From Clarireedia homoeocarpa (Eukaryota > Ascomycota > Leotiomycetes > Helotiales > Rutstroemiaceae): 17,106 bases of DNA. Position 1 is the first letter of the stretch. Each line of letters opens with the position of its first letter. Below, in pieces: positions 8,416-17,106 of the stretch. The stretch spans positions 1 through 17,106 of the forward strand of contig LNKV01000160.1 of the NCBI GenBank assembly GCA_001465935.1. The letters run 5' to 3'. The translations under genes were made by a program, and so were the position numbers. Under the pieces are notes generated by a model that saw only the letters and a program-made list of their open reading frames with translations, was not told the DNA's origin and did not search any database.

Positions 8416-8868
8416 AAATTTAAGGTATTATCCTGGATTCAGGATTGTATCTATCATAATTGCTTGTAATTATCCGGTCCACTGATGAGACTGATCGTTG
8501 AAATCTACTTGTTAGCTGTTATATTATTGGCACCTTAGACTAGAGCTAAGTGTTAGTGCTTATTATTCAAGAAGATCTTCAAGGGGCTTTCCAGGATGTG
8601 AAACTGGATAATGAGTAAATATAACCAATAGTTTGGAGCCTCATGCATACAGAAAGTGTGGCACAGCAATGATAACTGTGCCGACACTTAGTGTTCCTTC
8701 CGAGAGGCTCATGAACATATATACTTCTTCAGCAAGGTGCAGTTTTATCAATACTCAGTTCCCCTTCATTTTGAAAACTCTATGTGCGAAGCAACTACAC
8801 ACCAAACTCATCTCTAGGTCTGACTTCTTATTGTGTTTAATTTATATCTGGCTACTTCGGTATCAACA
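8416..8868 (+). promoter_or_regulatory. Upstream region of the HET gene
   Basis: Non-coding. A TATA-like CATATATAC lies near 8716-8724, about 150 nt before the ATG, and the last 100 nt before the ATG are C/T-rich in places, both common in fungal promoters. A strong dyad at 8656-8687 is listed separately. The ORF at 8633-8902 overlaps the true start in another frame and shows no family features. Confidence 0.35.
8656..8687. promoter_or_regulatory. Dyad symmetry upstream of the HET gene
   Basis: GTGTGGCACAG (8656-8666), a 9-nt spacer, then CTGTGCCGACAC (8676-8687). The arms pair over 11 bases with one unpaired C/G position. It lies about 180 nt before the HET ATG, upstream of the TATA-like motif. 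It could be an operator-like site or a chance hairpin. Confidence 0.35.
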
Positions 8869-10140
8869 ATGCGGCTACTCAATACGGAGAATTACGAGCT
8901 GAAAGATATCAGGCAAAAGGTCGAATATGCAATACTCTCGCACCGGTGGTACGAGGAAGAGATAACTTTCGGAAGCCTAGATGCTGCTCAACTAAGAGAT
9001 TCCCAACAAAAGTCGCCGCAGCTAGATAAGATCAGAGGTAGCTGTGCGCAGGCCAAAGAAGCTGGATTGGAATGGGTCTGGATTGACTCTTGCTGCATTA
9101 ATCGAAACAGTTCTGAGGAGCTGAGGAGATCGATTAGTTCGATGTTCGACTGGTATCAGAACGCTGCTGTCTGTTATACCTATCTCTCAGATGTCATAGG
9201 CTCAGAAACAAGTAACGATCACTTTGAGCCGCAAAATAATGAAGACAGGAAATATTCGGAGTGGTTCGAGCGTGGTTGGACACTGCAAGAGCTGCTTGCA
9301 CCGCGCAAAATGTTGTTCTTTGACAAAAATTGGCAACCGATAGGTACGCGAGCTGAACTGGCTACCGAAATCTCGCGTATCACTGGAATCGCGGCTATGT
9401 ACCTCAATGGGACAGATGATTTTCGAAATGCTAACATTGCAACGAAACTAAGTTGGCAAGCCGGCAGAAAGACAACCGAGGTTGAAGATACTGCATACAG
9501 CCTTATCGGTGTATTGGGCGTCCAGCTTATGGCGATGTATGGTGAAGGTAGACAAGCGTTCCAGCGTTTACAAGAAGAGGCAATTAAAACTCAAGTGGAT
9601 GAGTCTATTTTTGCTTGGACAACACCTGCAGGCAGTCTACCTAACCACAATCGTCCTTGGGCTTCGGATCAGTGGGGCCTTTTAGCACCTTCTCCTGACT
9701 GCTTCATGAAATCTGGCGATATAACCATCAACGGGCCGTCGCGGAGCCGTCCATCAGGAGGCATATCAATCATCGCAGGAGGCGTGCAATTCCCAATGGC
9801 TATGAAGGATAGAGAGACTGTTCCTCAATGGGTGGGCTTCGTTTCAGTCTTTGTGCCACCTTTTTTGGGCCTTGCCATCTTTCTGGCAGTTGGAACTCAT
9901 CTACACAGGAAGCGTAAGGAATTCCCTCTTACTCTAAACTGTTGGCGCAAAGATCAGGTTGGCAAGCTTAAGCCTATTCAAATCTTTATTACTCGCGATA
10001 GTGATTCGACAGGCGACCTGGTATGGAGGCGCTGCAACTGTGAGGAGCTAGGATTAGGAAAAAGGGTACCACGTAATGATCAAGTACTGGATATTAAGAT
10101 CCTTCAACCATCTGGTATTAGATGGCCTATCAGGTTATAA
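8869..10140 (+). CDS. HET-domain protein (heterokaryon incompatibility family), 423 aa
   Basis: A single uninterrupted exon. The start is ATG 8869 in the context CAACAATG; twelve upstream in-frame codons begin with GTG and are not part of the gene. The HET domain is complete: YAILSHRW (20-27), EWVWIDSCCINR (68-79), SSMFDWYQNAAVCYTYLSDV (90-109), ERGWTLQELLAP (134-145), a TEVEDTAYSLIGVLGV block (203-218) and MYGEGRQAFQRLQEE (223-237). These are the conserved segments of proteins that trigger growth arrest or cell death when incompatible strains fuse. The tail has a WGLLAPSPDCF motif (269-279) and a hydrophobic stretch at about 321-343 that could span a membrane. No NACHT, ankyrin or WD40 partner follows. 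The stop codon touches the start of an LTR, so the C-terminus may be shortened. The recognised trigger or allele cannot be inferred. Confidence 0.88.
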   Translation: MRLLNTENYELKDIRQKVEYAILSHRWYEEEITFGSLDAAQLRDSQQKSPQLDKIRGSCAQAKEAGLEWVWIDSCCINRNSSEELRRSISSMFDWYQNAAVCYTYLSDVIGSETSNDHFEPQNNEDRKYSEWFERGWTLQELLAPRKMLFFDKNWQPIGTRAELATEISRITGIAAMYLNGTDDFRNANIATKLSWQAGRKTTEVEDTAYSLIGVLGVQLMAMYGEGRQAFQRLQEEAIKTQVDESIFAWTTPAGSLPNHNRPWASDQWGLLAPSPDCFMKSGDITINGPSRSRPSGGISIIAGGVQFPMAMKDRETVPQWVGFVSVFVPPFLGLAIFLAVGTHLHRKRKEFPLTLNCWRKDQVGKLKPIQIFITRDSDSTGDLVWRRCNCEELGLGKRVPRNDQVLDIKILQPSGIRWPIRL

Positions 10141-10384
10141 GAATATTATGACTTCAGGTCACATAACAACCTGGGGACCATAGGCTCAAAGGGTAATTAC
10201 CCTTAGTAGAACCTCAGGTAGCCAGAACGTCCTAGTACAACTAGAATAACTGGGACTAATAGGACTATACAGAACAAAGATCTATATAAGTTAGATAGAT
10301 TTTCTTAGTATATAGATCTTCGTGCTTAATTTAAATAGTAATTTCATTACTTAGTTATTTCGAACACTTGGATTTCAATCAACT
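10141..10384 (+). mobile_element. LTR, copy 2, barely mutated
   Basis: It starts at GAATATTATGAC right after the HET stop and contains CTCAAAGGGTAATTACCC, AGTAGAACCTCAGGTAG and TATATAGATCTTCGTGC. The RIP-degraded copies at about 1006, 12323 and 14054 align to it after C-to-T and G-to-A changes. For example, GGGTAATTACCCTTAGTAGA here corresponds to an A/T-only counterpart near 12370. It keeps CpA and TpG dinucleotides, so it escaped RIP. Whether it is a solo LTR or the 5' LTR of the element to its right cannot be settled, because the sequence turns A/T-only at about 10390. Exact termini (TG...CA) and a target duplication were not found. Confidence 0.6.
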
Positions 10385-11023
10385 ATTTATCGCTTTTAAT
10401 ATAAACTTTTATTATATAACTCTCGAAAATATAATATAATATTTTAAATATTATTATTATTTTAAATATAATATTGAAATTATTATTATAATATTTATTA
10501 ATATATAATTTTATTAAATAGATTATTTTATTAAATAAAATACTTTTTATTTATATTTAATTTTTATTTATAATTAAATAAAAATAATAATAAAAATTAA
10601 ATTAATAATATTATTTAAAATTATTTTCTTTTAATAATTAATTATTATAATATTTTATTTTATTTAATATTAGAAAATATAATTATTTATTTAAATACTT
10701 TTTAAAATTGAATTAAAAAATCTATTTTATTAATATAAATAATATAAATTATATTTTTTATAATATTAAAATCAAATAAATATTTTTTTAAATTTAAATT
10801 AAAAATATATTAAATAATTCTTTTCTAAATTAATTAATTAATAAGTTTATTATAATATTATTATTTTAAATTATATATTTATTATTTTTAAAAATTAAAA
10901 TATTTAATATATTTTATATAAAATTCTTTTTTATTTAAATTATATTTTATAATAATTCTAATCGAATTATTATAATATTATATAAAAAATAATCTGTTTA
11001 AAAATAAATTAGATATTAAATAT

Positions 11024-11160
11024 ATATTAATATATATTAATATATATATAATTAAATATATAATCTCTTTTTATATATAAGTTTTTAAATCTTTANTATA
11101 TATTAGTATATATATAATTAAATATATAATCTCTTCTTATATATAAACTTTCGGATTTTT
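11024..11160. repeat. Tandem duplication of about 70 bp spanning an ambiguous base
   Basis: The unit containing ATATATATAATTAAATATA, then TAATCTCTTTTTATATATAA, occurs at about 11036-11095 and again at about 11108-11160 with few differences. The only N in the window, at 11096, lies at the junction, so copy number here may be an assembly uncertainty. Confidence 0.6.
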
Positions 11161-11230
11161 ATAATCCTCTTAACTCTTTAATTATTAATTTTAAAGTTAT
11201 TTAGTATTTTTATTAGTAGTTTTATTATAA
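11131..11230 (+). repeat. Dispersed A/T-rich repeat, copy b
   Basis: Contains CTCTTCTTATATATAAAC, CCTCTTAACTCTTTAATTA, and TTTATTAGTAGTTTTATTATAA, matching 6374-6480 in order and orientation with mostly C/G to T/A differences. Confidence 0.5.
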
Positions 11231-11477
11231 AAAGTATTATAATTATTATTTAAAATAAAATATAAAAATATTTTTTTTAAATAATATTTTTTAAAATTTA
11301 TTTAAATTCTCTTTTAAATTCTTTTTTAATATATATTATAATAATTTAAATAGAATTATTATAATAAAGTTTAAAAATTTTAATAAAAACTTTTTATATT
11401 ATAAATAAATTTTTAAAATATTAATATATATATATTTTAAATATATAATTTATATAATTATATATAACTTATTAATA

Positions 11478-11571
11478 TATATAAACTTTTAAAATCTTTA
11501 AGATTTTTTTAGTTTTTTAATTATAAATTCTAAGATTATTAAATATTTTTATTAATAGTTTTATTATAAAA
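11478..11571 (+). repeat. Dispersed A/T-rich repeat, copy c
   Basis: Contains TTTTTTAATTATAAATTCTA then AGATTATTAAATATTTTTAT and TAATAGTTTTATTATAAA. The core TTTTTTAATTATAAATTCTA is shared base for base with the copy at 6374-6480. Confidence 0.55.
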
Positions 11572-12322
11572 ATATTCTTTTTTATTTATATTCGATTTTA
11601 TTTATCTTTTTATTTTTTATTTTTTTTTATTTTTTTTTCGAAAACTTTAATATTATATTTTATAATTTTAACTAATATATTCATTTATAAATATTAATAA
11701 ATATTTCTTATTATTATTTTATTTTATATAAAAATAAATAATTTTTTATAACTTTTAAATATATTTTAAAAAGATAAATATATTAATTTTGAAATTATAA
11801 ATAATAAAGTTATTAAATAAAAATAAAATAATTAGTTTTTATAAAAAATATAAATTTTAAATCTCTTTATAATTTTAACTTTATTTTAGTTTATATTTAT
11901 TATTTAATATTTATTTAATTATTAATTAATTAAAATAAAGTTTATATATTAAATAATATTTACTTTTATTATTTATTGTTTATTTAATAATATATATATA
12001 AAATCTAAATATCCTTTTATATTTATATTATTATTATATTTTTAATATCGATTTTAAAATTCTTATTAATTATTTTTTCTAATTTTAATTTATTAATATT
12101 ATTAATATAATATTATAAATTCTTTATAATATAATAATTATATTTAAGAAATATTTTTCTTTCTTTTTCTTTTCAATAAAGATATATATTATAATAATTT
12201 TTTATAAATTTAAATAATCTTTTAAATATAATAAAAAGAAAAAAAAATTATTAATTAAAAAATTTAAATAAATATTTATATTATTATAATAAATATTAAA
12301 AGAATATTAAATTAAAAAAAGA

Positions 12323-12580
12323 TAATATTATAAATAAAATTATATAATTATTAAGAATTTTAAATTTAGAAAATTATATTTTTAATAAAATTTTTAGTTA
12401 ATATTATATAATATTTTAAGAATTCTAATATTCTTTTTATTATTAGAATTAATAAAAATAATAAAATAATAGAAAATAAAGATTTATATAAATAAAAAAT
12501 ATTTTTCTTAATATATAAAATTTTATATTTAATTTAAATAATAATTTTATTATTTAATTATTAATTAATATTATTATCTT
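12323..12580 (+). repeat. LTR relic, copy 3
   Basis: It starts TAATATTATAA after an A/G-rich tract. ATTTTAAATTTAGA, the block at about 12479-12534 (AGATTTATATAA to TTTTATATTTAATTT) and TTTTATTATTTAATTATT align with the LTR at 10141. The 100 or so bases before it resemble those before the LTR at 1006, so this is probably a 3' LTR of another element of the same family. The end is approximate. Confidence 0.55.
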
Positions 12581-12990
12581 TATTTAATTTCTTATTTAAT
12601 TATTTTAATATATAATTTGATTATCTTTTATTATTAATATCTATAATTACTAATAATAAATAATTTAATAATTATATTTATAGTTAAAAAAATAATTTTA
12701 TTTAAAATAATATATAAAATAGTTTATTAAATTAAAGAGAAAAAAATTAATATTTATATTAATTTTAATTTTAGAATTTTCTATTAAAGAAAATTAAATT
12801 TATAATTTTTTATTTATTATTAAATACTTTATTTAATATATAATATATTTATAAATATTTATATAATTTAAAAAAATAAATTAAAATATTAAATTCTTAT
12901 AAATAAAAGTTTATTATTAATTTATATTTTAAATATTAAAATAATTTTTAATTAAATAGAAATTTCAATATTTATAAAATAAATATAAAA

Positions 12991-13113
12991 TAATAAAAAA
13001 AGAATTATTTCGAAATTCTTTTTTTATTAAATATATATAATAAAAATAATTTCTTTATTATATATATTTAATAAAAAGAATTAATCTCTTTATTATATAT
13101 ATTTAATAAAAAA
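12991..13113. repeat. Nested inverted and direct repeats (foldback)
   Basis: TAATAAAAAAAGAATT (12991-13006) and AATTCTTTTTTTATTA (13014-13029) are a perfect 16-bp inverted repeat with a 7-nt spacer. The second arm also pairs, over about 29 bp with two extra T, with the stretch 13054-13082 (TTTATTATATATATTTAATA, then AAAAGAATT). The core of that arm is then repeated directly at about 13086-13113. In sequence this A/T-rich, some self-complementarity is expected, but arms of this length are not. Confidence 0.5.
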
Positions 13114-14053
13114 TATATCTTTTTAATATATAAAAATATATAAAAATATCTAAAAAGATAAAAAATAATTATAAAATAAAAATTATAATAAAAAGTATTT
13201 ATTATAATTTTATTATTAAAAAGTTAAAAGAAAAGTTTATTTTATAAATTATAAAATTAATATATTTAATTATTTTTATTAAAAAAATAAATAAATTTTT
13301 TAAATATATTTAGAATTTCGAATTTAAATAAAAGATAATACTTTTATATCTTTTATATCGAATTTATTATTATTTATTTATATATTATTATTATTATTAT
13401 TAATAAAATTTTTAATTTTATTTAATTCTTTTAAATTAAAATTAAAATTTATAAAATATTAAATAAAAAAATTATATAAATTAAAAATTTTTTTAAAAAG
13501 TTATTATTTAATAGTTTATTAATTATAATTAATTATAATAATTAACTTTTTAATTTTTTAAAATATTAAAATAATAATTATACGATTTTTTAAATTTATA
13601 TTAAATTAGAAATAATAAATTATATTAAAGATTATTTTCTATTAATTTAAATAAAAATTAAATTAATAAGGTTAATTATTAATTAAAAATATTAAAAATA
13701 TATAAAGTTTAATTAAAAAAACAATAAATATTTATAATATAAAAAATTATTCAAGATTCGAATATATATTATTAAAAATAAATATAAAAAGTATATTATT
13801 TATATAATTTAAAAAACTAAAAGAAATAAATAATTTTATTTATAACTTTATAATAATTTATTTATATATTTTTTAGTTTTCTTTTATTTTTTATTTTTAT
13901 TTATATTTTTTCACTTTTTATTATATATATCGTTTAAAAAAGAAATTTTTTAAATAAATAAATTAAATATAAAAAAGAATTATATTAATAATATATATTA
14001 GAATTATTATATATAAAATTCTAATTTTTTAATAATAAAACTTTTATATTAAA

Positions 14054-14300
14054 ATAATATATAATTATATAAATTTTAAATTTAAAGATTAAATTAATGA
14101 ATTATAAAAAAACTTTATTTTAATAATTATATATTATTAATATAACTAATATAATTAAAATAATTAATATAATAAAAATAAAAATTTATCTAAATAGAAT
14201 ATATTTCTGTAATATATAAAGTTTTATATTTAATTTAATTTAATAATTTTATTATTTAATTATTTATTAAAATAATTAAAATTAATTATATAATTTTTTA
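14054..14300 (+). repeat. LTR relic, copy 4 (probable 5' LTR of right Gypsy element)
   Basis: AATTTTAAATTTAAAGATTA and the block at about 14180-14236 (AATTTATCTAAATAG, then TAATATATAAAGTTTTATAT, then TTAATTT) align with the other LTR copies. The distance of about 1.1 kb to the RT remnant and 1.8 kb to RNase H, with readable pol downstream on the same strand, suits a 5' LTR of an element that has lost some gag/protease sequence. Termini are approximate. Confidence 0.5.
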
Positions 14301-15399
14301 TTTAATTATTATAATATATAACTTTATATTTTTTTATTATTTTTTATAAGCTATTTTAAATATAATATAAATATAATATAAAGAATAAATATTATATTTC
14401 AAATATTTAAAAACTTTAAAAAATTTAAAAAGAAAATAAAAAAAGTTTTTAAAAATATCGATTTAATTAAAATAATTAAATATTAGTTATATAATTTAAT
14501 ATAAATAAAATTTATTATTAATAAACTAATTAAATAAAATAAAAATTAATAGTTTTTATAAATTATTATAAATAAAAACTTAAAAATTATATAAAAATAA
14601 AATTATTTAAAATAATAATAAAATATAATAAAAATTTTAAATAAATTAATAAAGAATTCTATTAAATATAATAATTAATATTATAAATATAAATAAGATA
14701 AATAATTTTTTTAATAAATTAATAAAGGAAAACTTTATAAAAAAAAATAAAAAAAATTTTTTATTATATAAAAACTTATATTAAAAAATAGTTTTATAAT
14801 AATTTTATAAAGTTAGATATAATTAAAATTATAATAATATTTAAAAAAGAAAAAAAAAATAAAAAAACTAGAAAATTTAAAAGTTAATATATTTAAAATA
14901 ATAATTAAAAATAATTAAAAGATATTTTTAAATTTATTATTAAATTAAATTAAATATATATAAATTCTAAATTATAATAAATTTAAAAACTATAAAAAAA
15001 TTTAATATATTAAAAGTTTTAAAAATTATTATATTTATTAAAATTTATAAATAATTACTTAATTAATAAAAATAATATTATTTAATAATAAATAAAAAAT
15101 ATAATAATATAAATTATTAATTATAAAAAATAAAATATTAGAATATTTAAAATTCTTATTAAAAACTAAAAGAAAAATATTAATATAATATTAGAAATAT
15201 AAGAATATTCAAAAAAATATTTTTAGAAAAAATATTTTTAAAAGATAAATTTTAAAATTATAAGATTTAAAAAAAATTATTTTTTATTTAATAATAATAT
15301 TATTAGAAAATAAATTAAAATAATTATAAGATTATTTTAATAAAATATTAATATTCTTTATATTTAAATTATAAAATATAAAAAAAAATTAATAATCGA
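14301..15399 (+). pseudogene. Presumed gag/protease region of right Gypsy element, unreadable
   Basis: Position between a probable 5' LTR and the RT remnant implies gag and protease. RIP has removed everything I could use to recognise them, since zinc-knuckle cysteines and protease aspartates are not traceable. The call is by position only. Confidence 0.3.
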
Positions 15400-17106
15400 T
15401 TATAAAAAATTTAATATAATTATAATTAAAAATTATTATTTATTATTATTAACTAGTAAATTAAAAAACTAATTAAAATAAATAAAAATATTAATAAAAT
15501 TTAATTAATAAACTATATTTAATTTAATATAAATTAAAAAAATATATAAATAAAAAATTATTTTTCGAACTTAATAGAAATATTATTTAGATTTATAAAT
15601 ATATTAATAATATATATATAATTAATTAATAATTTATTATATAAATAATTAAATATATATTAAATTTACTATTTATATAATATTTTTATTTTTTTAAAAA
15701 TAAAAATAAAATTTCTAAAATATATTATTAATATTTAAAATTTTAAAATAAAGTTTAAAAAAATAAAAAATATATTAAAATAGAAGTAATTAATTATAAT
15801 TAAAAAAGTTTAATTTTTTTAAAATTTATAAACTTTTATTAAAGATTTGTTAAAAAATATTTTTTTTATAATAATACTATTTATAAATTTAATTAAAAAA
15901 ACTAATAATAAGAATTTTAATTTATTTAATAAAGTAAAAATTAAATTAAATAAAATTATTATAAAAATATTTATAAGGAATAATAAAATTTAAATTATTT
16001 TTAAAATTTAAAAAAAAATATTTTTAAAAATATTAATATTTATTATATTTAATCTAAAAAAAAATTATAATTAAAATTAATATATTAAATTATATATTTA
16101 AAATAATTTTAAATTAAAAAATAAAAATAGAAAATAATAATTAATAATTTTTTATTTTAGAAAATTCTTATTAATTAAACTAAATTATTAAATATATAAT
16201 AAAAAATTATTTATAATAATCAATATTTTTAAAAAATAAAAAGTTTATATAAAAAAATCGAAATATTTAATATAAATATATATAAATTACAAAAATCTAA
16301 TTTATTTTATAATTATAAAGAATTTAATTAATATTAAATTTAATAAATAGAATTATTAATTATATATAATTTTAAGATTTTATATATTAAAGAAAAAGAA
16401 AATTTTAAAATAAATATTTTAAATAAAAAAATAAAATATCGATAAAATAAAATATATAAATTATATATAATCATGAAATAAAAAAATAATATATTAATTT
16501 TTAAGAAAATATAGTTTATAATAATAATATCTATATTAAATAATATTATAATAAAAAAAGTTATAATTTATTATAAAATAAATATTATAATTAATTAATT
16601 TAAATAAAAAATTTATAATTAAAAATAAATTTATATATTTTTATAAAAGATTATATATTCTAATAATAATAATATAATTATTTATAAATATTAAGAAATA
16701 ATAAAAATATTTATTAAAATAAAAAAAGATTATTATTTTCTTAAAATAAAAAAGATAATTAAAAAAGTTATTAAAAATTATAATATTTATATATAGAATA
16801 AATTATTTTAATATATCTTTTTAATTATAAAAATTTATATTATAAAGTTTTATAATTAAACTATTAATCTTAAAAAATTTAATAATTAAAATTAAATATA
16901 ATATAATTTTAATTATTATAAATAAATTAATAAAGTTTATATATATAATATTAATTAAAGAATTTTATATAATAAAGAATTTAATTTAAATATTTATAAG
17001 AAATATAATTAATATTTATAAAAAATTAATAAAAATAATATTTAATAAAAATAAATTATTTATTTTAAAATTTTAAAATATATTAATTATATTTATAAAT
17101 ATTAAA
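15400..17106 (+). pseudogene. Ty3/Gypsy pol remnant: RT, RNase H, integrase (runs off edge)
   Basis: Readable only as protein in shifting plus-strand frames. RT: IKNYYLLLLTSKL then IKKIYK-KIIFRT (about 15425-15570), matching the family's NRYPLPLI and EWKTAFRT segments. The fingers/palm part with the YxDD box seems deleted. The thumb reads FLKFINFY-RFVKKY (about 15817-15861). RNase H: YFRKFLLIKLNY-IYNKKL (from 16153), INYKNLIYF, then YIKEKENFKINILNKK (to about 16437), matching the GKENxRADxLSRR end. Integrase zinc domain: KKDYYFLKIKKIIKKVIKNY (about 16722-16784). Integrase core: IKYNIILIIINKLIKFIYII, then IYKKLIKIIFNKNKLFILKF (to about 17077), where the family has the second catalytic aspartate in SDRDKLF. 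Aspartates have become asparagines and tryptophans stops, the changes RIP predicts. Domain order RT, RNase H, integrase is that of Ty3/Gypsy. Confidence 0.82.

Larger units (their letters stand above)
10385..17106. repeat. AT-saturated, RIP-degraded retroelement block (right)
   Basis: About 6.7 kb of nearly pure A/T. By eye only about a dozen CA dinucleotides remain, while TCG is more frequent, which fits RIP's preference for CpA. No gene of ordinary composition is present. The parts I can identify (LTR relics, pol domains, repeats, a foldback) are listed separately. About 10385-11020, 11575-12320 and 12600-14050 hold nothing I can name with confidence, although the last few hundred bases before 12323 resemble the 3' non-coding part of the left element. 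The block runs off the window edge. Confidence 0.85.

Noticed and set aside
8833..8868. Upstream GTG start adding 12 residues to the HET protein
   Set aside because: GTG starts are not used in fungal nuclear genes, HET proteins typically begin MRLLNT, and ATG 8869 has a good context.
9829..9916. An intron covering the hydrophobic stretch of the HET gene
   Set aside because: The possible GTGGGC...CACAG pair has a poor donor and its length would break the frame, whereas the unspliced frame continues into well-formed sequence.
13655..13705. A second integrase C-terminal fragment (NKVNY, LKILKIYK)
   Set aside because: A short match to the pattern at 200-400 that does not continue on either side. 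Too weak in sequence of this composition.
10385..17106. Mitochondrial DNA insertion as the cause of the A/T-rich block
   Set aside because: CpA/TpG loss, LTR copies and Ty3/Gypsy pol order explain it. No mitochondrial gene was seen.
10385..17106. Centromere or telomere
   Set aside because: RIPed Gypsy clusters can be centromeric, but nothing in the window distinguishes this from any other A/T isochore, and no telomeric repeat is present.

Overview
The window looks like nuclear DNA of a filamentous ascomycete (Pezizomycotina). The grounds are short GT-AG introns of 46-73 nt with CTRAY-like branch points, a HET-domain gene, a TmpA-type membrane flavoprotein gene, and long AT-saturated blocks with the pattern of repeat-induced point mutation (RIP). 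CpA and TpG are almost absent in those blocks, and remaining C sits mostly in TCG or CT contexts. I cannot place it more narrowly by class.

Layout: (1) 1-1545 is an AT-saturated block holding the 3' end of a Ty3/Gypsy chromovirus (integrase tail, chromodomain, LTR). (2) 1546-10140 is an island of ordinary composition. It carries an apparently intact 11-exon tmpA-like gene on the minus strand (1915-4006), its upstream region, a small G/C-rich foldback repeat (4686-4790), a decayed Tc1/mariner-like transposase (about 5300-5860, minus), an unassigned coding-like relic (about 5935-6240, minus), and a 559-bp non-autonomous hAT-like element with an exact 8-bp target duplication (6485-7043). It continues with a broken GMC oxidoreductase start (7155-7569), a second copy of the foldback (8304-8415), and an intact single-exon HET-domain gene (8869-10140). 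(3) 10141-10384 is a barely mutated LTR that begins at the HET stop codon. (4) 10385-17106 is a second AT-saturated block with at least two more RIP-degraded LTRs of the same family and, from about 15400 to the right edge, RT, RNase H and integrase remnants of one Ty3/Gypsy element, readable only at the protein level.

Only two genes look functional: the tmpA-like gene and the HET gene. Nothing shows that they work together. The tmpA-like protein is a polytopic membrane protein with a C-terminal NAD(P)/flavin-reductase-like domain; its founding relative regulates asexual development in Aspergillus nidulans. The HET protein belongs to the fungal non-self-recognition and cell-death family. Everything else is mobile DNA or gene debris, so this is an accessory island between RIPed retroelement clusters. 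I found no clearly new multi-gene system. The most informative points are the splice-resolved tmpA gene, the HET gene ending exactly at an LTR, the very different mutation loads among LTR copies, and the hAT element with its internal foldback.
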